A stretch of DNA of 64,000 nucleotides from Paenibacillus_S sp043945595 (GTDB taxonomy: Bacteria; Bacillota; Bacilli; Paenibacillales; NBRC-103111): NCBI RefSeq assembly GCF_043945595.1, contig NZ_JBIFNP010000001.1, positions 5,146,001 through 5,210,000 on the forward strand, written 5' to 3'. Below are positions 56,401-63,199 of this stretch, in pieces (positions within the stretch are counted from its first letter, which is position 1; every line of letters begins with the position of its first letter). The position numbers and the translations under genes are program-made. Below the pieces are notes generated by a model. The model did not search any database. It was not told the origin of the DNA and was given only the letters and a program-made list of their open reading frames with translations.

Positions 56401-56815
56401 GAAACCACCACACGACGAACCAAAACCATCTGGTATTGGCAGTAACAAAGGCGGCCAAAACGACGGGGATCTAATAAAGTTTTCGTTTAAATACCTTAAT
56501 TTAACCCATAACAAATTTCACTATAGCGACCGTGAAGCGATTTACTTCATGAAATTAATCGAAAGGATGCAAAACCTCTCCACTGTTAAAGCTCTTGAGG
56601 CAAAAACCTCATTAAGCAAGTCGCTTAGGTTCCATGGTACTGACTGGAGCGATACTACTGAAGAAAGCTTTGGACTCCCAAACGAAGAGCAGCTTGTTGA
56701 TAAACCGTGGCAATTTGAAATATCTGCAAATGAACATGGACGCGTTCATGGTTTTTTCATTGGCAACGTCTTTAATGTAGTTTGGTTCGATCCGAGGCAT
56801 TTATTGTATTCGTAA
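56384..56815 (+). CDS. Candidate toxin of the Panacea system, no standard start codon
   Basis: The frame is open from the antitoxin's 3' end to 56815. The only standard start is ATG 56549 (88 residues), with no ribosome binding site and mid-domain. Upstream, the same frame encodes coherent sequence (AKKFRKPPHDEPKPSGIGSN, KFSFKYLNLTHNKFHYSDRE), and the natural-looking start AxxKKFRK is preceded by ATA (56384-56386) overlapping the antitoxin gene. The C terminus (WQFEISANEHGRVHGFFIG, VWFDPRHLLY) is a beta-rich motif resembling small toxin-like folds, but I cannot name the family. Either an AUA start, coupled translation, or an inactivated start is possible. Confidence 0.6.
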   Translation: MAKKFRKPPHDEPKPSGIGSNKGGQNDGDLIKFSFKYLNLTHNKFHYSDREAIYFMKLIERMQNLSTVKALEAKTSLSKSLRFHGTDWSDTTEESFGLPNEEQLVDKPWQFEISANEHGRVHGFFIGNVFNVVWFDPRHLLYS

Positions 56816-56840
56816 CAGCCCCTATGGGCTGTTTTTATTT
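56815..56840 (+). terminator. Terminator of the Panacea pair
   Basis: ACAGCCC, loop CTAT, GGGCTGT followed by TTTTATTT, directly at the stop codon. Confidence 0.88.
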
Positions 56841-57288
56841 TCCGTAGAATAAACGGCTGATTCGACTCAATCCTGTGGAAATTAGAAGAAAAGTTAATCA
56901 ACTGATACGTATTTGGATATAACAGAAAAACGAAGAAGACGAACTGAATAAGTTCGTCTCCTTCAAAAAAGAAATAAAGTCGAATCGGAATCGGCACAAA
57001 ATCGGCACGATGCAGATTCTATATAATCTAAACCCCAGTGCAACACGCATTGTACCGGTTTTTTAGCGTTTAGCCGATACTTCCTTCCATCTCGACTACT
57101 AGTGGACGAAAATAATGTAAGGGGGTGCATATATAATAGAAGAAACACAAAAAACACGGTATTATTTTCGTTCTTTTGCTTCTCTTTCGTCAATATCGGT
57201 ATCATGAGTGGTATCACAAACAGGGAAATGCCAATTTACACCATTTGGATAATCATGGTATTATTTCATTGTCCGGAAGCACCGGCAC
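56841..57288. other. Non-coding region at the likely prophage boundary
   Basis: About 450 bp without a convincing gene. It holds a perfect 9-bp hairpin (AGACGAACT / AGTTCGTCT, 56937-56959) with a T-rich leftward tail, a short direct repeat (ATCGGCAC twice near 56991-57008), and CCAGTGCAACACGCATTGTACC. This is where an attachment site could lie, but no integrase gene or second att copy is in view. Confidence 0.4.
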
Positions 57289-57321
57289 AAAAGCCCCTTG
57301 AGGAAGCACCTCAGGGGCTTT
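57289..57321 (-). terminator. Terminator of the SOS-regulated operon
   Basis: AAAGCCCCTGAGG, loop, CCTCAAGGGGCTTTTG on the minus strand: a long stem overlapping the end of the YolD-like gene, with T-rich tail; also usable rightward. Confidence 0.85.
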
Positions 57322-57844
57322 GAATTTTAATTTTCGCTTCCTCGAGTATTGCTTTGTGTTCACTCATGCTTTTGACAGCTATGTCAATTATACCTTGCTT
57401 GCAAGCGTCGCAGAGCATTGTGTCATCTTCTAATGTGATGTGACCACCTCCAGGAATTGTTACATATCGATATTTATAAATATCATCACCACCTGACCCA
57501 CATTCACTGCAATTTAATTTCCAATGTGACAGTAGCGGCGGAGGTGCAGTTGTTTTTACTTCCTCGTAGTTGCTTGGGCTCTCTACTTTCATGATATCCA
57601 TAAACGGCACTTTCGTCGTGACACCGTGCCGCTGAATGTGCACCTTACCGGTCCGCGAGTCCATGTCGGCGATCCGGCCGCGGGCCTGTTCCTCCCAGCC
57701 CCAAACGGTCAGCAAAACTTCAGCGTCCTCCTGCTTTGCCTCAGCCAGTTGGTTACCCAACTCCTCCAGTACGAATTCGTCTCGCGTTGGGCGCTTTGTT
57801 GCATACTTCTTTCCGGGTTTCGGGATCCCAATAGTTCCAGCCAT
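57311..57844 (-). CDS. YolD-like protein with zinc-finger-like extension
   Basis: 177 residues from ATG 57844, AAGGAGG upstream. The first ~95 residues follow the YolD-like pattern (KRPTRDEFVLEELGNQLAE, VLLTVWGWEEQARGRIADMD, KVPFMDIMKVESP). The C terminus adds CSECG...CDAC, a likely zinc ribbon, absent from the shorter neighbour. YolD-family proteins usually accompany UvrX-type Y-family polymerases in SOS operons; that polymerase is not here. Last gene of the LexA-controlled operon. Confidence 0.75.
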   Translation of the reverse strand: MAGTIGIPKPGKKYATKRPTRDEFVLEELGNQLAEAKQEDAEVLLTVWGWEEQARGRIADMDSRTGKVHIQRHGVTTKVPFMDIMKVESPSNYEEVKTTAPPPLLSHWKLNCSECGSGGDDIYKYRYVTIPGGGHITLEDDTMLCDACKQGIIDIAVKSMSEHKAILEEAKIKIQSP

Positions 57845-57846
57845 AA

Positions 57847-58215
57847 TCAATGTTCCTCCTTAAAATAAAAGTCGTCCAGCTGCACACTGAGAACATTTTC
57901 AAACTCGATCAAATCCCAATCGTAATTGTGCTCAATCTTGATCAAGCGCTGCCGAGGATCCAGCCCTGTTACAATGCCGCGGAGCTGACGGTTCTCGAAT
58001 TCGCCATACACGATGATCGTTACCTCAAGTGTATTGGCTTTTGAGGCACTCAGCCGGCCGAACATCTCCTGCAGCTCCTCTTCCGTTAGCTCCGGCCGGT
58101 CCCGCTTCAGCGATTCCCGAGCCTGCCTGATTGCAGCCTCCTTGTGCTGCGGGATGATCATTCGTGATGATTCCCACATGATGTTAGCGCCTGGCGTGAG
58201 CTTGTTTGGCTTCAT
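57847..58215 (-). CDS. YolD-like family protein
   Basis: 122 residues with the classic YolD start MKPNKLTPGANIMWESSRMI and PQHKEAAIRQARESL, then IVYGEFENRQLRGIVTGLDPRQRLIKIE and a C-terminal acidic end. Length is normal for the family. It overlaps the WYL-like gene by 4 bp and is followed closely by the longer YolD-like gene. Likely DNA-damage-induced; the molecular role of YolD is not established. Confidence 0.85.
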   Translation of the reverse strand: MKPNKLTPGANIMWESSRMIIPQHKEAAIRQARESLKRDRPELTEEELQEMFGRLSASKANTLEVTIIVYGEFENRQLRGIVTGLDPRQRLIKIEHNYDWDLIEFENVLSVQLDDFYFKEEH

Positions 58216-58406
58216 GACGCCCTCCCTGCTGTCGGCTGCGCGGCGAGAATATTCTCCAGCTTGAATATCCGCGGCGCATTGCGCTGGAGACAGCGTGCTC
58301 TAATGATGCCGTTTGACACTGAATTGACCTCGATCTGCCGCTGCGTGATCCGGCCATCGCTGCCCAGGTAGATGATCTCAATGGTTTTTCCGATGTATTT
58401 CTGCAT
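58212..58406 (-). CDS. Small WYL-like protein
   Basis: 64 residues from ATG 58406, with GGAGG upstream. The sequence KYIGKTIEIIYLGSDGRITQRQIEVN and GIIRARCLQRNAPRIFKLENILAA follows the WYL-domain core (strand-turn-strand with Arg/Cys, then FKLENI), without the usual HTH. First gene of the LexA-box operon; it could be a ligand sensor or regulator in the SOS response of the phage. Confidence 0.7.
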   Translation of the reverse strand: MQKYIGKTIEIIYLGSDGRITQRQIEVNSVSNGIIRARCLQRNAPRIFKLENILAAQPTAGRAS

Positions 58407-58425
58407 GTTGTTCGCCTCCAAACAC

Positions 58426-58470
58426 AGAACGTGTGTTCTTATTATATGCGAACAATAGTTCGTTATTCAA
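58426..58470 (-). promoter_or_regulatory. LexA-controlled promoter with two SOS boxes
   Basis: Leftward TTGAAT (58465-58470) and TATAAT (58441-58446), 18 bp apart. Between them sits CGAACAATAGTTCG (58449-58462), a perfect match to the Gram-positive LexA/DinR box CGAAC-N4-GTTCG. A second box AGAACGTGTGTTCT (58426-58439) lies just downstream of the -10. Two boxes suggest tight repression until DNA damage. Confidence 0.88.
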
Positions 58471-58615
58471 GTATTGGTCCATTAAATTTTAAATGTAAAT
58501 TATGCATATTCTAAATACAGCAGAAAAATATAAATCTTTACACATTTCTCAAGAACACCCATATATAGATTATCTTCCGCATTAAACACTGGATATAGAT
58601 TTTAATATTTATAAA

Positions 58616-58652
58616 TAAAAAAGCTTTACCCAAGTGCTAGGTAAAGTTTTTT
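58616..58652. terminator. Bidirectional terminator between the SOS promoter and the membrane peptide gene
   Basis: AAAAAGCTTTACC pairs with GGTAAAGTTTTTT around a 9-base loop. It can end the leftward transcript of the 42-residue peptide. Confidence 0.8.
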
Positions 58653-58726
58653 AAACTTCTCATAAATATCATTATTTATTTATAAGCGTCTTCCCCATCT
58701 CCAAGATGATGGTGGAAGCGCCGTAA

Positions 58727-58855
58727 TTAGCCAACCAGAATTCTAACCAGTTCAACCATAATACTCAGAATAAAACACAAACACCCAAGCACAACAACGA
58801 CAAGAGGAACACTTCTCCGTGACTTACTTCTTCTACGTTTGTTATTTTGGGTCAA
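58727..58855 (-). CDS. Small membrane peptide, 42 residues, toxin-like
   Basis: Starts at TTG 58855 with GGGGTG eight bases upstream; stop TAA at 58727. The N terminus is very basic (KRRRSKSRR), followed by one hydrophobic helix of ~22 residues (PLVVVVLGCLCFILSIM) and a short end (VELVRILVG). The single basic end plus one helix resembles type I toxin or small holin-like peptides. The ribosome binding site lies in a hairpin (58858-58896) and a terminator follows. No homology claimed. Confidence 0.55.
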   Translation of the reverse strand: MTQNNKRRRSKSRRSVPLVVVVLGCLCFILSIMVELVRILVG

Positions 58856-58857
58856 GC

Positions 58858-58896
58858 AGATCACACCCCAGTCATTATTTAATGGCTGGTTGATCT
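58858..58896 (-). promoter_or_regulatory. Hairpin covering the peptide's ribosome binding site
   Basis: In the leftward transcript AGATCA, CCAG and CATT pair with AATG, CTGG and TGATCT around an AAAT loop (14 pairs, one mismatch, one bulge). The GGGGTG site is partly inside the stem, two bases before the TTG start region. Confidence 0.5.
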
Positions 58897-58995
58897 AATC
58901 ACGATAACTCTTCTACATTATATTTTACTTAGTTATGATTTTCAAGATCACCACATAACAACGAGGTAACACGCATAATAACACGCATTTACTTA

Positions 58996-59024
58996 TTGAC
59001 ACGCGTAATAACGCGTGTTATAAT
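58996..59024 (+). promoter_or_regulatory. HicAB promoter with palindromic operator
   Basis: TTGACA (58996-59001) and TATAAT (59019-59024), exactly 17 bp apart: a consensus sigma-A promoter. The spacer is the palindrome ACACGCGTAATAACGCGTGT (58999-59018). Two more ACACGC half-sites lie upstream (58970-58987). HicB is expected to bind here and repress. Confidence 0.85.
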
Positions 59025-59049
59025 AGAGATAAGAAAGGAGGGAACGCGG

Positions 59050-59265
59050 TTGGGGAAACAGAGAAAAGTTCGCGAGGTGCTTCAAGCTTTGAAGAAAGCC
59101 GGATTCATTGAATCTCCTAATCATGGGAATGGAACAAGTCACAGACGCTACATACACAAAGACGACCCGAAGCGCTTTGCCGACATAAGCTACCACACTG
59201 GCGGCGAAGTCATACCGAAGGGCACGCTGAGAAGCATCGAACGCACATCCGGGGTTGAGTTCTAA
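59050..59265 (+). CDS. hicA: HicA-family mRNA interferase toxin
   Basis: 71 residues from TTG 59050, behind AAAGGAGGGAAC. Pattern: REVLQALKKAGFIESPNHGNGTSHRRYIHKDD; the catalytic His is the one in GTSHRRY. HicA is a double-stranded-RNA-binding-fold ribonuclease that cleaves mRNA. The toxin gene precedes the antitoxin, as usual for hicAB. Confidence 0.92.
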   Translation: MGKQRKVREVLQALKKAGFIESPNHGNGTSHRRYIHKDDPKRFADISYHTGGEVIPKGTLRSIERTSGVEF

Positions 59266-59318
59266 CCCCGGCCTTTCCCAATAACCGCGTTACCCTTACT
59301 GATAAGGAGGCCAACACC

Positions 59319-59738
59319 ATGTCATTGCAATCGCACTATATCTACCCTGTCGTAACGGAGCGAGCTGAAGACGGCGGACTTGGATTGTATTTTCCGGACT
59401 TTGAAGGAACGGCTATTTTGGCGCCGGATGTTACCGCGGCAATCAAACAGGCCAGAGAGGTGCTGGTCGTTCGATTGCTGGAGCTGGAGGCGCAGGGTAT
59501 TGCCGTCCCTCCTCCGTCCGCACCGGATCAGATCGAGCTGCTGGACCCGAGCGATCGGATTATATTTGTAGAAGTCTATATGCCGCCGTATCGGGATGAA
59601 GCAGCGCACAAATCGGTCACGAAGAATTGCACGCTGCCGAAGTGGCTAAGGGATGCCGGTGACCAGGCAGGGCTGAATTATTCGTTGATCCTGCAGAATG
59701 GGTTGAAGGATGCACTTGGAATTAAGCGGGATGTGTAA
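59319..59738 (+). CDS. hicB: HicB-family antitoxin
   Basis: 139 residues, ATG 59319 after AAGGAGG. N-terminal RNase-H-like partial fold (YPVVTERAEDGGLGLYFPDFEGT, ATTVTAAIKQAREVL-like DVTAAIKQAREVL) and a C-terminal DNA-binding segment (TLPKWLRDAGDQAGLNYSLILQNGLKDALG). It neutralises HicA and likely binds the palindrome upstream. Confidence 0.92.
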   Translation: MSLQSHYIYPVVTERAEDGGLGLYFPDFEGTAILAPDVTAAIKQAREVLVVRLLELEAQGIAVPPPSAPDQIELLDPSDRIIFVEVYMPPYRDEAAHKSVTKNCTLPKWLRDAGDQAGLNYSLILQNGLKDALGIKRDV

Positions 59739-59744
59739 ATGAAA

Positions 59745-59776
59745 AAAGCCCTCTTTCTAAAAGGACGGAGGGCTTT
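59745..59776 (+). terminator. Terminator of hicAB
   Basis: AAAGCCCTC and GAGGGCTTT around a ~14-base loop, followed by a T-rich tail (CGTATTGTTTTC). Confidence 0.75.
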
Positions 59777-59943
59777 CGTATTGTTTTCGAATGGATTGTT
59801 ATAGAGAGGGACTCTTACTTTAAAATGCGAAACAAACCTCCTCGTTTCCAAAAGAAATATAAATTTATTGAATAAAAGTAACTTTAAATGTATACTATAG
59901 GTAGCGGAATATAAAGGGGCTTTCGGCAATCAATTAATTTTGG

Positions 59944-61545
59944 TTAGGCGTCAGCCTCTTTTTTCGTTCTTAAAAAATCGTATGCCAGCAGTAATTTCCT
60001 CATAGCTGTTGAAAAAGACGCCACTCCAGTACATTTTAACTCCTCAAGTTTCTTTTTGATAAATCCATCCAGCTCCTCAAAGTTCAGATTTTCGGCATTA
60101 TATGTAATTACATCGAGCATTTTATCTGATTTGTATCTTTCGCTTAGAATCTCATCTAAACTACTCTTCTTAATCCTATTGGATGCTACTATTGATTCAG
60201 TTATTGATTTATATGTTCTATAACGCGTAATTCTTTGTCTAATCTTTTCTTTCTCAGTAGAATTAAGATTAGTTTTATCTAAGTCCACATCTCTAACATA
60301 TTTTAGGAACGGTAACCTTGAATTTATGTTCTGGTTTGCCACAAATCTTAGGGCGATATCTGTATGAATCTCGTCTTTATTGAACACATAATCATATGTG
60401 TACGACATCAAATCGGGCATTCTAAAAATATATGCAGTATCCCCAAGTGCGACGACAATATTTTCATTTCCGAGTCTTGTTTCAATATCATCTAGATCTT
60501 CTGGTGCAACAAGTAAAGTATTTAGACTTCCCCTTTTTCCTCTATCGACAATAAGCCTTTTCATTACATGTTGGTATCTCCTAACCTCAGCAGGTGTGAT
60601 ACCTTGATTAATTCCCATCAAAGAATCGTAAATAACATGGAAATTGTCCGTCTTAAGAACAGTGTATTCACAATCTAATTCTCTGTCGTAATAATTGACT
60701 TCCTCGACATCCTTCTTTCCAGCTACCCTATCAATGATAATAATTCTAGACCCCATTCTTTTAATCTCAGTTGGTGTTAGCGACGAAGAAAAATCACGAA
60801 TAATCTTCCTTATATTCATATCAGTTAAGGAATAACCAATAAATATTATTGGTGAATTAATTAATAGAGAAATAATTCGCGCACTAATAAGTATAGAATT
60901 TTTTTCAAATTTTGCGTAATCCTCAGCACTTATCACAATTGATTCTGGATCTTCTACACTACCGTGTAATTTAAATAGCTCTGCCCATCCAAAGGTCTGT
61001 TCAAAAAATCCCCTTTGCCCAATAAATTTCTTAATACCATTTTCGCTCAATTCATTAAAAGAATCCTCAATAAAGGTGTCATAATTCGTTGTTAACAATA
61101 CTTGAGCCTTATTAATAAATCGCTGGAACGCTTGATACTCTTCTAACATATCCGGCTTGATTGAATATTTCGAAAATTCATTAGCTAGTGCCTTCTTAAA
61201 TGGGGATATCTTTGAACGGTATGCATCCCTTTGCGAAAAGTTTTCTACTTGTATTTCCTCTCTGAAATATTTTTCATTAAAAGAATTTCCGATCTCTGAT
61301 CCAGCCTTAATATTTGTATAGTAATTAATTTCATTTTCAGATGTTTCAGGCATTTCAGCGACAACGGTAATCCTAAGATTATTTAAATACGCATAAAAAT
61401 CCTTGTCTGGGTGTACCATCTTCCAAAACTTTTCTAGAAGTTCTTCCCATCCGGGAAAATTTTCAAGGTATCTCCTTGATATGCCAGAGCCAATAAAAAT
61501 TATTGGATATTCGTTTTTTTGTCTAAGTACTTCTAATACAGACAT
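59944..61545 (-). CDS. SIR2-domain protein, probable phage-defence NADase
   Basis: 533 residues, ATG 61545 with GGGGTG upstream. The N-terminal ~270 residues are a SIR2_2 domain: nucleotide loop IIFIGSGISRRYL (GSG at 19-21), TTNYDTFIED with Asn154 and Asp156, active-site-like His194 in LFKLHGSVED, and FIGYSLTD at 235-242. The C-terminal ~250 residues are helical/mixed and not recognised; no SLOG motif is apparent. SIR2 proteins in defence systems (Thoeris ThsA, DSR) deplete NAD+ when phage infects. It is more AT-rich than its neighbours and lies between hicAB and lysis genes, so it is probably prophage cargo. Confidence 0.8.
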   Translation of the reverse strand: MSVLEVLRQKNEYPIIFIGSGISRRYLENFPGWEELLEKFWKMVHPDKDFYAYLNNLRITVVAEMPETSENEINYYTNIKAGSEIGNSFNEKYFREEIQVENFSQRDAYRSKISPFKKALANEFSKYSIKPDMLEEYQAFQRFINKAQVLLTTNYDTFIEDSFNELSENGIKKFIGQRGFFEQTFGWAELFKLHGSVEDPESIVISAEDYAKFEKNSILISARIISLLINSPIIFIGYSLTDMNIRKIIRDFSSSLTPTEIKRMGSRIIIIDRVAGKKDVEEVNYYDRELDCEYTVLKTDNFHVIYDSLMGINQGITPAEVRRYQHVMKRLIVDRGKRGSLNTLLVAPEDLDDIETRLGNENIVVALGDTAYIFRMPDLMSYTYDYVFNKDEIHTDIALRFVANQNINSRLPFLKYVRDVDLDKTNLNSTEKEKIRQRITRYRTYKSITESIVASNRIKKSSLDEILSERYKSDKMLDVITYNAENLNFEELDGFIKKKLEELKCTGVASFSTAMRKLLLAYDFLRTKKEADA

Positions 61546-61727
61546 ATGACACCCCTTTCCGTAAGGGAATTAATTAATGATAATGCACCCATTCCCGTTT
61601 ACAACATATTTTACACGCTAAATCTCTTTCTAACAATGAAAACCCACCATTTATTACAAGAGTCTTCGCCCCATCTATATAACTTCCGACAGGGCAATTA
61701 GTGCGTCCATAACTCCAAAAATATAAA

Positions 61728-62474
61728 CTAATTTCCGGTCAGGCCTGACGCCTTTCGAAGTTCATTTGCCAGCCAATGCAGATACTCTTTTTCGTCCTCA
61801 TTATCAGTTACTTGCCATGCTGGTCCGATCCACGTATTAATGATCGTCTGAGCGACTCCTGCATCAAGTGTCGTATGCTTTTCAATCGCCATTCCTATCA
61901 TCCACCCTCCCGCATCACCGTTGGACTCGTCTCGGTCAATCCCGATCCCGTTAACGGTGATGTCATTATCGTATTGGTAAATATTCAGAGCATCCATTTT
62001 GGCTCCGCGGGACCAAGCATAGGTCTGCCAAATCTTGCGGACAACCCCGCGGTCGTACATCGCCTTGCAAATCTCGTACTCGCCGTACACAGCCGCCTCA
62101 TAACCCTTGATCTCTGTGTCAAACGCCCGCATATAAGCCTCTACGGCGTCGTAATGAGAGACATTGACGTCCGTGTCTACCGCAGCATAGATTACGGTAC
62201 CCGCAGGCTGCCCGACCTCCTGGGCGTACTGGAGAGCGAGCCTGCCGTCCTCCGCTCCCCGCGCCGCACCAGCCAGAGCATTCGTAGCACCGCGCTCAAA
62301 CACCGACACGATCCACATGCCCGCGTCCGTGATGGCTTGAGCCTCAGCTGCCGTCAGGCGCTTCCGCGACCCCGGAGGAGCGAGATATCGGCAGACAAAG
62401 GTAAATCCATCTGCTGCAAACTCCCGGGCCTTAGCCGCGGTGAGCGGCGTCGCACAATCAAACCCCTTTGCCAT
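61728..62474 (-). CDS. Phage lysin, DUF1906 glycoside hydrolase-like
   Basis: 248 residues from ATG 62474 (AAAGGAG ten bases upstream). Starts KGFDCATPLTAAKAREFAADGFTFVCRYL, visible as KGFDCATPLTAAKA and FTFVCRYLAPP; later YAAVDTDVN and IWQTYAWSRG, as in DUF1906/Rv2525c-like (GH25-related TIM barrel) proteins found as lysins in Paenibacillus phages. Probably cuts cell wall glycan. Overlaps the holin gene by 17 bp. Confidence 0.85.
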   Translation of the reverse strand: MAKGFDCATPLTAAKAREFAADGFTFVCRYLAPPGSRKRLTAAEAQAITDAGMWIVSVFERGATNALAGAARGAEDGRLALQYAQEVGQPAGTVIYAAVDTDVNVSHYDAVEAYMRAFDTEIKGYEAAVYGEYEICKAMYDRGVVRKIWQTYAWSRGAKMDALNIYQYDNDITVNGIGIDRDESNGDAGGWMIGMAIEKHTTLDAGVAQTIINTWIGPAWQVTDNEDEKEYLHWLANELRKASGLTGN

Positions 62475-62745
62475 CGTCGTCACTCTCCTTTGCCTGTTTG
62501 GTCGCCTTCAGAAACTCGTAACCATACACAGCCACGGCGCCAGCCAGAATACCCTGTAAGATTGCTTCAGGCGTCACCCCGAGCATGGATACCGTGAAGG
62601 CGACCGCAACGGCCGTCACCACGAAAATAATGCTCCAATTCGGAACCCGTGGTGTTTGCTTAAGCACATAGCCGATCACCCAGCAGGCAGCCAGCACGAT
62701 CAATAATTTTGGATCCAAGAGTTGAATAATAGCGTTCCATTCCAT
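62458..62745 (-). CDS. Phage holin
   Basis: 95 residues. Three helices: LLIVLAACWVIGYVL, WSIIFVVTAVAVAFTVSML and ILAGAVAVYGYEFL, with a charged C terminus (KESDDDGKGV). This is the A118/Phi-type holin layout. Its last codons overlap the lysin start, so the pair are coupled. Confidence 0.85.
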   Translation of the reverse strand: MEWNAIIQLLDPKLLIVLAACWVIGYVLKQTPRVPNWSIIFVVTAVAVAFTVSMLGVTPEAILQGILAGAVAVYGYEFLKATKQAKESDDDGKGV

Positions 62746-62752
62746 ATGAACA

Positions 62753-63139
62753 TCATCCCTTCACAAATAGTTGGTAAACGATTAATAAAATAGTCCCGCC
62801 GATCACGTATTTCAAGAATGTCAGCCATTCTTTTTGGCTCGCCTTCCGTTCATCCACGGAGTTCGTCTGGGCCTGCTGCAGCAAAGAAAAAAGCTTCATC
62901 TCTAGGGTGTCAAACCGAGTCATGATCTGATTAAATTGGAGCTCCATCACCTTGGTGGACTTCTCAATCTCCCGGATCGACTCCTCATGCCTTTTTTGGG
63001 TTTCTTCTAAAATTAGAAACCGCTGCTGGTACCCCAATGTCTCATGCGATAGCCGCAGCAGCTCGCCGCTCAAGCCTTGGAGCTGCCTCTCTACGTCCTC
63101 AAGTCGGTTGAGCGCTTCGCCACTTATCAACTCCGTCAT
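62753..63139 (-). CDS. XhlA-like (hemolysin XhlA) phage protein
   Basis: 128 residues. Long coiled coil at ~5-95 (heptads in LEDVERQLQGLSGELLRLSHETL...), with a C-terminal membrane helix (FLKYVIGGTILLIVYQLF). XhlA works with the holin to release lysin in PBSX-like phages. 7 bp upstream of the holin gene in the same direction. Confidence 0.82.
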   Translation of the reverse strand: MTELISGEALNRLEDVERQLQGLSGELLRLSHETLGYQQRFLILEETQKRHEESIREIEKSTKVMELQFNQIMTRFDTLEMKLFSLLQQAQTNSVDERKASQKEWLTFLKYVIGGTILLIVYQLFVKG

Positions 63140-63199
63140 TCCGCTCTCCCATCTGCCCCCTATGCGGGCATAAAAATAACCCCGATCGGCTCGGGGCTG

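Noticed and set aside
56746..56997. Leftward frame opposite the candidate toxin
   Set aside because: Low-complexity Phe-rich; overlaps a coherent gene and a terminator.
57102..57323. 73-residue rightward frame in the boundary region
   Set aside because: No homologue-like pattern and no ribosome binding site; ends inside a terminator.
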